From Bacteroidales bacterium (GTDB lineage Bacteria > Bacteroidota > Bacteroidia > Bacteroidales > WCHB1-69): 5,836 bases of DNA. Below the pieces are notes generated by a model that was not told the DNA's origin, made no database searches, and was given only the letters and a program-made list of their open reading frames with translations. Position 1 is the stretch's first letter. Each line of letters opens with the position of its first letter. The DNA lies in assembly GCA_017964755.1 (NCBI GenBank), contig JAGCRI010000103.1, positions 1 through 5,836 on the forward strand. The letters run 5' to 3'. Shown here one piece after another: positions 1 through 4,987 of the stretch. The translations under genes were made by a program, and so were the position numbers.

Positions 1-292
1 GTATCGTGTTACGAAGCAACTTCCGAAGGAGGAAACTTTTTCACTTATGGATCAGATGAGAAGATCAGCAGTCTCTGTGCCATCTAATATTGCGGAGGGT
101 TTTGGAAGAAAGAATCAGCGAGAGTTTCACCGTTTCCTGCTTATCGCACGCGGTTCAGCAATGGAACTTGAAACGCAACTTAAAATATGTCTCCGCGTAG
201 GATATTTACAAAAAGAAATGATAACAAAAATATTAAATCTTTTATCAGAAATAAACAAAATAATATTCTCTATCCTGTCTCCTGTCTCCTAA
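1..292 (+). CDS. Four-helix-bundle protein (S23/TIGR02436 family), 5'-truncated by the window edge
   Basis: The reading frame is open from base 2, so the start codon lies outside the window. The first in-window ATG, at base 47, falls inside the conserved core and is not the real start. The 96 visible residues follow the family pattern: VTKQLPKEETFSL, then QMRRSAVSVPSNIAEGFGR, then EFHRFLLIARGSAMELETQL. Homologues usually have about 20 more residues at the N-terminus. The family forms a small four-helix bundle that often assembles as a homopentamer. It includes proteins encoded in 23S rRNA intervening sequences and the Avd accessory protein of diversity-generating retroelements, but most members have no known function. 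No reverse transcriptase, variable repeat or rRNA is visible here. The C-terminus is odd: the last residues (ILSPVS) and the TAA stop are encoded by the heptamer array at 273-328, which starts about where the last helix normally ends. Family assignment is strong; function is unknown. Confidence 0.9.
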   Translation, partial: YRVTKQLPKEETFSLMDQMRRSAVSVPSNIAEGFGRKNQREFHRFLLIARGSAMELETQLKICLRVGYLQKEMITKILNLLSEINKIIFSILSPVS

Positions 293-328
293 CTCCTAAC
301 TCCTATCTCCTATCTCCTGTCTCCTAAA
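273..328. repeat. Heptanucleotide tandem repeat (TCCTRWC) x 8
   Basis: There are eight consecutive 7-base units. TCCT is invariant, and the final C is kept in seven of eight units. Bases five and six of the units read GT, GT, AA, AA, AT, AT, GT, AA, so neighbouring units tend to be identical in pairs, as expected if units were duplicated by slippage or recombination. The last unit ends in A rather than C and runs into the leader of the next gene, 11 bases before its ATG. The first two and a half units are coding and provide the end of the four-helix-bundle gene. On the opposite strand each full unit reads GWYAGGA, so AGGAG recurs every seven bases. A related array lies at 2963-2990. Confidence 0.95.
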
Positions 329-339
329 AACGAACCACT

Positions 340-807
340 ATGAAAAAAACACACATCACACTAATCCTCTTCGCCCTGCTCGCCTTTTTTGCGGCGTGCG
401 GCTCTGGAAATTCTTCCGGCAAGGGCGCAGAAATTTCCGACATCCATAACCCCGCTTCGCCGGAAGGTGTCTCGCAAAAAGAGAATGAGAATATGCCCGT
501 CCTCACTTTTGAGAAGACAACTCACGATTTCGGCAGGGTTATTCAGGGCGAAAGACTTACTTACGCCTTCAAATTCAAAAATACAGGAAAATCAAATCTT
601 ATAATATCCAATACTTCAGCATCTTGCGGCTGCACGACTTCAATTCCGCCGAAAGAGCCGATTCGCCCTGGCGAAAGCGGTGAGATAAAAGTTACTTTCG
701 ACTCAAAACGAAAACACGGGAATGTCAAAAACAGCGTTGTGGTAGCGGCAAACACCTACCCCGTCAATACTGTATTGACAATAACCGCTGAAGTCATAGA
801 ACCTTGA
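340..807 (+). CDS. DUF1573 domain lipoprotein
   Basis: This is a 155-residue secreted protein. Residues 1-19 form a signal peptide (MKKTH, then a hydrophobic stretch) ending in FFAAC, where Cys20 is the likely lipidated residue after signal peptidase II cleavage. A Gly/Ser/Asn-rich linker (21-52) follows, then one DUF1573 domain (about 53-152) of predicted immunoglobulin-like beta fold. The domain shows the family hallmarks: FEKTTHDFGRVIQGE, a YAFKFKNTG strand, the SCGCTT motif with Cys96 and Cys98, a PGESGEIKVTFD strand and a final VNTVLTITAEV strand. DUF1573 proteins are abundant in Bacteroidota and their molecular role is not known. The stop is TGA followed at once by TAA. The ATG sits behind an A-rich leader (AAAACGAA) that also precedes yajC. 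It lies 46 bases before yajC, in the order common in Bacteroidales. Confidence 0.9.
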   Translation: MKKTHITLILFALLAFFAACGSGNSSGKGAEISDIHNPASPEGVSQKENENMPVLTFEKTTHDFGRVIQGERLTYAFKFKNTGKSNLIISNTSASCGCTTSIPPKEPIRPGESGEIKVTFDSKRKHGNVKNSVVVAANTYPVNTVLTITAEVIEP

Positions 808-853
808 TAATCAATTTATTAATTCATAAAAATATTATTTTAAAACGAAGATT

Positions 854-1231
854 ATGAACCAGTTTTTATTCTTATTGATGGCAAATCCGCAGGCAGAGAA
901 TGGTCAAGGCGGCTCTGGAATGAGCAGCATGCTTATTATGCTTCTCCTCATTTTTGTGGTTTTCTACTTTTTTATGATTCGTCCGCAAAGAAAAAGACAG
1001 AAGCAAGTTCAGGAGTACCGCGACTCTCTGCAAAAGGGCTCTGAAGTCATTACAATCGGCGGTATCCACGGCAGAATCACCAATATTGACGAAACAACAT
1101 ATACCATTGAAATTGCTGACGGTGTGAGAATTAAGATTGAAAAAGCCGCTATCGCAGTCGATGAAAATCAGATTGCCGGCAAGAAAGAGGAGAAGCAGAC
1201 GGTGGTCGGCGTTGACGGTCAGGAAAAATAA
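854..1231 (+). CDS. yajC: Preprotein translocase subunit YajC
   Basis: YajC is a small inner-membrane protein that associates with SecDF and the SecYEG translocon and assists protein export. The 125-residue product is close to family size. A short N-terminal segment is followed by one membrane helix (about residues 24-42, MSSMLIMLLLIFVVFYFFMI). Next comes the diagnostic cytoplasmic motif FFMIRPQRKRQK (39-50), then LQKGSEVITIGGIHGRI (59-75), a beta-rich section with EIADGVRIKIEKAAI, and a charged tail. The N-terminal extension MNQFLFLLMANPQAENGQGGSG is typical of Bacteroidota versions. The ATG is preceded by TAAAACGAAGATT, without a Shine-Dalgarno sequence. The YbbR-like gene follows within 10 bases, so the two are probably one transcript. 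Confidence 0.96.
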   Translation: MNQFLFLLMANPQAENGQGGSGMSSMLIMLLLIFVVFYFFMIRPQRKRQKQVQEYRDSLQKGSEVITIGGIHGRITNIDETTYTIEIADGVRIKIEKAAIAVDENQIAGKKEEKQTVVGVDGQEK

Positions 1232-1240
1232 TTGTGCAAA

Positions 1241-1666
1241 ATGGCGGAAATCGGCAACGGGAAATTTCATCTGAAAAAGCCTTCGGCAACATTTTTTGTC
1301 TGCCTGCTGCTTTCGGTTGTGATATGGCTTCTGACGAATTTTTCGAAAGACTATACCATAAAGTTGGATTATGACGTGGTATGTACCGACATGCCGGAGA
1401 ACCTCGACAAGGTTACGCTTTCCGATTCGGTGTTTGCCGTTGTCTTTCACGCCCGCGGTTTCGATTTTCTGAAGTCGGACTATTCTGCAAACAACAGAGT
1501 TATTGAACTGCCCGTGAATCAACTTGTGAAACAGAAGCGGAAGAATCTGTACAATTATACTTTCACAAAACAGGAACTCACTGAATATCTGAAAAATAAC
1601 GGATTCCATGAAGATGAATTCGTGGAGATTGAAACTCCTGAAAGGTTCACAATTTATTTGAGATAG
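1241..1666 (+). CDS. YbbR-like domain membrane-anchored protein, short form
   Basis: The ATG at 1241 gives 141 residues (MAEIGNGKF...). A TTG at 1232 is in frame but is a poor start. A cytoplasmic N-terminus is followed by a membrane anchor (about 17-32, TFFVCLLLSVVIWLLT) and then NFSKDYTIKLDYDVV, the usual opening of Bacteroidota YbbR-like proteins. One YbbR-type beta repeat follows, about residues 38-140, ending ETPERFTIYLR. YbbR domains are extracytoplasmic beta modules; in Firmicutes the multi-domain form (CdaR) regulates the diadenylate cyclase CdaA. No such cyclase is visible here. Bacteroidota homologues next to coaE are usually, from memory, around 300 residues or more, so this protein looks as though it ends after its first repeat. 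Only two bases separate its stop from coaE. The assignment rests on the N-terminal pattern and the yajC-coaE context. Confidence 0.78.
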   Translation: MAEIGNGKFHLKKPSATFFVCLLLSVVIWLLTNFSKDYTIKLDYDVVCTDMPENLDKVTLSDSVFAVVFHARGFDFLKSDYSANNRVIELPVNQLVKQKRKNLYNYTFTKQELTEYLKNNGFHEDEFVEIETPERFTIYLR

Positions 1667-1668
1667 CA

Positions 1669-2241
1669 ATGCTGAAAGTGGGACTTACAGGGGGCATAGG
1701 CAGCGGAAAAACTTTCGTGGCGGAGATTATGAAGGCTCACGGAATCCCTGTGTTTGACGCCGATTCTGAAGCAAAATCCTTGTACAATGATCCGCAGATT
1801 ATCGCGGAGGTCGCGGCAATTTTTGGCGATGATGTTCTTGAAGACGGAAAAGTTATTCTAAAAAAAATTTCGCAAAAGGCTTTCGCCGACAAAAATCTTC
1901 TTTCAAAACTCAATAATCTTATTCATCCTATTGTAAGACAGAATTTTATAAAATGGGCGGAGAGTCAGAAGAGTGATTTTGCAGTTATGGAATCTGCCAT
2001 TTTTTTTGAGACAGGTCTGTATAAGATGATGGATAAAATGATAACTGTTGATGCGCCGGAAGATGTTCGTTTTGAGCGGATTAGGCGGCGGAATCCCAAC
2101 TGGAGCGAAAGTGAGATACGCCGCCGCATGGCTTCGCAGATGCCGCAAAGCGAAAAATGCCGTCTCGCAGACTTCATCATTACCAATGACGGGACAGCAG
2201 ATGTGGAGTCTCAAGTATTGAAAATCAAGAGTTTACTGTGA
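1669..2241 (+). CDS. coaE: Dephospho-CoA kinase
   Basis: CoaE catalyses the last step of coenzyme A synthesis, ATP-dependent phosphorylation of the 3'-hydroxyl of dephospho-CoA ribose, in the cytoplasm. The 190-residue product has normal family length. It shows MLKVGLTGGIGSGKT with the P-loop at residues 8-15, VFDAD (28-32, with Asp32 in the position of the catalytic/substrate-binding Asp), LNNLIHPIVR containing His86-Pro87, and the central strand with ESAIFFETG (108-116). RFERIRRRNPNWSESEIRRRMASQM (134-158) corresponds to the lid and following helix, and ADFIITNDG lies near the C-terminus. The ATG at 1669 follows the upstream stop by two bases, and the P-loop begins at the expected distance. 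Its TGA overlaps the next gene's ATG by one base (TGATG), suggesting translational coupling. Confidence 0.97.
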   Translation: MLKVGLTGGIGSGKTFVAEIMKAHGIPVFDADSEAKSLYNDPQIIAEVAAIFGDDVLEDGKVILKKISQKAFADKNLLSKLNNLIHPIVRQNFIKWAESQKSDFAVMESAIFFETGLYKMMDKMITVDAPEDVRFERIRRRNPNWSESEIRRRMASQMPQSEKCRLADFIITNDGTADVESQVLKIKSLL

Positions 2242-2960
2242 TGTATAGCATAGAAGTAGAAAATTTGACCAAGAAATTCGGCAGTTTCACCGCCGTAAAC
2301 AACATCTCATTCAAGGTTGCGGAAGGTGAGATTTTCGGCTTTCTCGGTGCCAACGGAGCCGGAAAAACCACCGCCATTAAAATGATGTGCGGCCTGCTTC
2401 AGCCTACTTCAGGCAAGGCGACTATTGCTGGCTATGACCTCGCAACTCAGGCAAAACTCATAAAAAAGAATATCGGCTACATGAGCCAGAGGTTTTCATT
2501 GTATAATGACCTCACTCTATATGAGAATATGCAACTTTTTGGCACAGTCTATGATATTCCTCGTAAAGAATTGAAAAACAGAATATTGGAAAGTCTCGCC
2601 GCACTTGACATGTCTGACAAGGCAAACACGTTAGTGGATTCGATTCCGTTAGGCTGGAAGCAGAAACTTGCATTTGCAACCGCGATGCTGCACCGCCCTA
2701 AAATTGTCTTTCTTGACGAGCCCACCAGCGGTGTTGACCCGATTGTGCGGCGCGAATTTTGGAACATGATTTACGAAGCCGCCTCTCAAGGTATAACCAT
2801 CTTTGTAACAACACATTACATGGATGAAGCTGAATACTGCAAACGTGTTTCAATAATGTCGGACGGTGAAATAAAACTCATCGGCACGCCAGACGAACTG
2901 AAAGAACAGACAAACTCGCAAAGCATCGCCGAGGTATTCGGGAATCTGATAAAGCATTAA
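2241..2960 (+). CDS. ABC transporter ATP-binding protein (ABC-2 / YbhF-like class)
   Basis: This is a 239-residue single nucleotide-binding domain from the ATG at 2241. A GTG at 2238 is in frame, but the ATG forms the classic TGATG overlap with the coaE stop. Motifs in order are Walker A GANGAGKTT (36-44), Q-loop Gln83 in YMSQRFSLYNDLTLYEN, an ABC signature altered to PLGWKQ (136-141) instead of LSGGQ, Walker B IVFLDE (155-160), D-loop SGVD (163-166) and H-loop His192 in VTTHYMDEAEYC. The PLGWKQ form together with DEPTSGVDPxxRREFW is typical of the YbhF branch, whose members drive ABC-2 type exporters usually built with HlyD-like and two permease subunits. All catalytic residues are present, so it should be active. 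No ABC-2 permease or HlyD gene is visible nearby; the next gene is a DUF819 protein, so the partner and substrate are unknown. Confidence 0.93.
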   Translation: MYSIEVENLTKKFGSFTAVNNISFKVAEGEIFGFLGANGAGKTTAIKMMCGLLQPTSGKATIAGYDLATQAKLIKKNIGYMSQRFSLYNDLTLYENMQLFGTVYDIPRKELKNRILESLAALDMSDKANTLVDSIPLGWKQKLAFATAMLHRPKIVFLDEPTSGVDPIVRREFWNMIYEAASQGITIFVTTHYMDEAEYCKRVSIMSDGEIKLIGTPDELKEQTNSQSIAEVFGNLIKH

Positions 2961-2962
2961 CA

Positions 2963-2990
2963 TCCTGTCTCCTATCTTCTAACTCCTATT
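2963..2990. repeat. Second array of the TCCTRWC heptamer, about 4 units, partly decayed
   Basis: The four units read TCCTGTC, TCCTATC, TTCTAAC and TCCTATT. The first two are perfect, the third has one substitution in the invariant TCCT, and the fourth has lost its terminal C. The GT, AT and AA choices at bases five and six are the same three seen in the array at 273-328, so the arrays share an origin rather than being two chance low-complexity runs. The array begins two bases after the stop of the ABC ATPase and ends eight bases before a promoter-like -7 element. No four-helix-bundle gene accompanies it here. Confidence 0.9.
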
Positions 2991-2997
2991 ATTTTAT

Positions 2998-3005
2998 TAT
3001 CTTTG
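2998..3005 (+). promoter_or_regulatory. Bacteroidota-type promoter, -7 element TATCTTTG
   Basis: TATCTTTG matches the Bacteroidota housekeeping -7 consensus TAnnTTTG at every fixed position and is followed by C. It sits in an AT-rich gap, 24 bases before the ATG of the DUF819 gene, so a short leader of roughly 15-20 bases is expected. The -33 element (consensus TTTG or TTG about 20 bases upstream) has only a poor match around 2974-2980, which lies within the heptamer array. Because of this the site may be a weak or regulated promoter. It would separate the DUF819 gene from the yajC-coaE-ABC transcript. Confidence 0.6.
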
Positions 3006-3029
3006 CCATCTCATTTAAAATTTGCGAAA

Positions 3030-4211
3030 ATGACTAACGTTATCATTATTTCATTAATCTACATTCTTGCTCCTTTTTTGATAATCACGTTATTCAAAAG
3101 GTTTGTATGGATGAAGAAAGTTGGGACAATCATGATTGCATACGCCATAGGCATTGCGCTCGCTTTGTTTGGTCTGGTGCCGACAGGAGAGGCCGAAGGG
3201 GCTGAGACTATGGCTGCTATCCAAAAATGGATTATGAATCTCGCCGTCCCTATCGCTATTCCGCTAATGCTATTCAATTCGGATTTTAAGTTGTGGACAA
3301 AGTCGCTGCCGAAGACTTTTTTTGTGCTTGTGGCAGGTGTGATTTCCGTCCTGGTGGCTGTAATAGCCGGTTTTTTTATCTTCAGGGATTCGGGAATAAA
3401 GGATTTTGCAAATGTCGCGTCAATGTTAGTCGGCATTTATACGGGCGGGACCATGAATTTCTTTGCTATCGGCCAGTCGCTTGGCGTTGACAACAATATG
3501 ATTGTCATTACGCAGACTTTCGAGATGATTGTTACCTTCCCGCTTATCGTCTTCTTTATCGGCGGCGGCTACCGTATTTTCAGAAAACTCCTCCCTTCTA
3601 ATGACGAATCCATTGTTGTAGATGAGAATCTGGTCAAAAACTATGAGAACAATGACTTTGAAAATTATGACGGGATGCTGAAAAAGGGAATATTCTCGAA
3701 AATGATGCTCGCCCTTCTCATTTCTGTCGGAATGCTTGCAATAGGCGCGGGTTTATCTCTCCTTTTGACAGGAAAGTTGATGGAACTTATTGTCATTCTG
3801 ACTATTACAACTTTGGCTATCATCGCATCTTTCAGTTCAAAAATTAGAAACCTTCCGAAAACATTTGAATTGGGAATGTTCTTTATCCTGATTTTCAGTG
3901 TTGTAGTCTCTTCGCAGTTCGACATTTACAGTATCAACACTTCAATAATGAGCCTTCTCTATTTTGTACTTTTTGTAATGATAGTTTCTGTTGTGCTTCA
4001 TTTTATTTTGTCGAAACTTTTCAAAGTGGGCGGAGACCTCTTTATTGTCGGACATGTGGCGTTGCTCTGTTCTCCCCCGTTCATTCCGCCAGTTGTTGGT
4101 GCAATGGGCAACAAAAAGGTACTAATCAGCGGCATTGTCATCGGCTTGGTCGGTTATGCGGTCGGCACATACCTCGGCTTCGGACTTTCTCTTTTGCTTA
4201 ATTCTTTATGA
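3030..4211 (+). CDS. DUF819 family multi-pass membrane protein (YjcL-like)
   Basis: The product is a 393-residue integral membrane protein with about ten or eleven hydrophobic segments in two halves. The halves are joined by a charged loop near residues 190-215 (SNDESIVVDENLVKNYENND). Family features are MNLAVPIAIPLMLFNSDF (69-86), GIYTGGTMNFFAIG (135-148, matching the G-x-YTGG-x-x-N motif of DUF819), and a C-terminal counterpart VGHVALLCSPPFIPPVVGAMGNKKVLISGIV. DUF819 proteins resemble secondary transporters, but no substrate is established. The ATG at 3030 is preferred. An in-frame TTG at 3003 would add nine residues, but it lies inside the -7 promoter element and would not be transcribed from it. 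A 52-base gap separates the gene from the zinc peptidase; no physical or functional tie to the ABC ATPase upstream can be seen. Confidence 0.85.
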   Translation: MTNVIIISLIYILAPFLIITLFKRFVWMKKVGTIMIAYAIGIALALFGLVPTGEAEGAETMAAIQKWIMNLAVPIAIPLMLFNSDFKLWTKSLPKTFFVLVAGVISVLVAVIAGFFIFRDSGIKDFANVASMLVGIYTGGTMNFFAIGQSLGVDNNMIVITQTFEMIVTFPLIVFFIGGGYRIFRKLLPSNDESIVVDENLVKNYENNDFENYDGMLKKGIFSKMMLALLISVGMLAIGAGLSLLLTGKLMELIVILTITTLAIIASFSSKIRNLPKTFELGMFFILIFSVVVSSQFDIYSINTSIMSLLYFVLFVMIVSVVLHFILSKLFKVGGDLFIVGHVALLCSPPFIPPVVGAMGNKKVLISGIVIGLVGYAVGTYLGFGLSLLLNSL

Positions 4212-4214
4212 TAT

Positions 4215-4247
4215 TTTGAACTTTTCCAACATAAAATTGTATTATTG
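4215..4247 (+). promoter_or_regulatory. Candidate promoter for the zinc metallopeptidase gene
   Basis: TTTG at 4215-4218 followed, after 21 bases, by TATTATTG at 4240-4247 resembles the Bacteroidota arrangement TTTG - about 20 bases - TAnnTTTG, with one mismatch in the -7 box. The site ends 16 bases before the ATG at 4264. The region is AT-rich, so a chance match is quite possible. It is listed because it is the best match in this gap. Confidence 0.35.
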
Positions 4248-4263
4248 ATAAAAATTTGAAATT

Positions 4264-4971
4264 ATGACATCAATGTATTTAGCTCATTCTGTGTATTGGC
4301 TTATTTTTGGAGTTTTCATGGCTTTGAGTCTGGTGGTGCAGCAGACTTTAAAATCCAAATTCAAGAAATATTCTAAAGAGCCTTTGCAAGGCGGGCTCAC
4401 AGGGCGCGACGTGGCAGAAAAAATGCTACGTGAAAATGGAATTAACGATGTTACAGTAACTTGTGTAAATGGTTATCTCACAGACCATTATAATCCTGTT
4501 AACAAGACTCTCAATCTGAGTCCTGACGTTTATGACGGCAATAGTGTTGCGGCTGCAGCGGTGGCGGCGCACGAATGCGGTCATGCGGTGCAGCATGCCG
4601 AGTCGTATGCTTGGCTGAACTTGCGGTCGGCGTTGGTTCCGGCGGTTACCTTCGGCTCAAAATGGTCGCAATGGATACTCCTTGCAGGTATGATATTACT
4701 GGAATTATCATCTTTCGGGAAATGGATACTTTTGATTGGCATTGCACTTTTTGCACTTACCACTATCTTTGCTTTCGTGACTTTGCCGGTGGAATTTAAC
4801 GCCTCACGCCGTGCTCTCGAATGGATTAACGGTACGAATTTGGTGACAGGCGAGCAGTATAAACATGCAAAGAGCGCTTTGAAATGGGCTGCACGCACGT
4901 ATGAGGTCGCGGCAGTGTCTTCTCTCGCAACATTGCTTTATTACATTGCTATTTTCGCCCGCAGAAATTAA
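4264..4971 (+). CDS. Membrane zinc metallopeptidase, YugP family (Pfam Zn_peptidase_2)
   Basis: The 235-residue product has normal family length. An N-terminal membrane segment (about 8-26) precedes a cytoplasmic-like section with LTGRDVAEKMLRENGI and DHYNPVNKTLNLSPDVY (74-90), a block conserved in the family. The metal site is AAHECGHAVQH, an HExxH motif at residues 103-107 in which Glu104 would be the catalytic base. LPVEFNASRRAL (174-185) contains Glu177, the likely third zinc ligand. Further hydrophobic segments lie at about 137-148, 154-173 and 217-231. Family members are poorly characterised membrane proteases. ATG 4264 is chosen because it follows an A/T-rich leader; ATG 4273, three codons in, is an alternative that would not change the domain. 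The M16 protease begins 16 bases after its stop, so the two probably share a transcript. Confidence 0.92.
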   Translation: MTSMYLAHSVYWLIFGVFMALSLVVQQTLKSKFKKYSKEPLQGGLTGRDVAEKMLRENGINDVTVTCVNGYLTDHYNPVNKTLNLSPDVYDGNSVAAAAVAAHECGHAVQHAESYAWLNLRSALVPAVTFGSKWSQWILLAGMILLELSSFGKWILLIGIALFALTTIFAFVTLPVEFNASRRALEWINGTNLVTGEQYKHAKSALKWAARTYEVAAVSSLATLLYYIAIFARRN

Positions 4972-4987
4972 ATTGCAAAATGCTGTA

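Noticed and set aside
47..292. A complete 81-residue four-helix-bundle gene starting at ATG 47.
   Set aside because: The same frame is open to the window edge, and the residues before it (VTKQLPKEETFSL) match the conserved first-helix region, so the true start is upstream.
1..328. A diversity-generating retroelement, suggested by the Avd-like fold family.
   Set aside because: No reverse transcriptase, template repeat or variable C-type lectin target is visible, and the array is a simple heptamer rather than a TR/VR pair. What lies upstream cannot be seen.
273..328. A CRISPR array.
   Set aside because: Units are seven bases long, directly adjacent, with no spacers; this is a microsatellite-like tandem repeat.
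808..853. A terminator or promoter between the DUF1573 gene and yajC.
   Set aside because: The stretch is AT-rich with only weak self-complementarity and no GC stem. The closest promoter-like string (TATTATTTT) does not fit TAnnTTTG.
872..1669. A 265-codon open frame on the minus strand, opposite yajC and the YbbR-like gene.
   Set aside because: The + strand here holds two genes with recognisable family motifs in normal operon order. The antisense translation is rich in Phe, Leu, His and Cys with no family pattern, as expected for a shadow frame.
3003..3029. TTG start for the DUF819 gene, adding nine residues.
   Set aside because: The TTG is part of the -7 promoter element TATCTTTG. The ATG at 3030 has a normal A-rich context and puts the first membrane segment right at the N-terminus.
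4581..4898. A 105-codon minus-strand open frame inside the zinc peptidase gene.
   Set aside because: It lies wholly opposite a gene with an intact HECGH site and a conserved third-ligand motif, and shows no family features.
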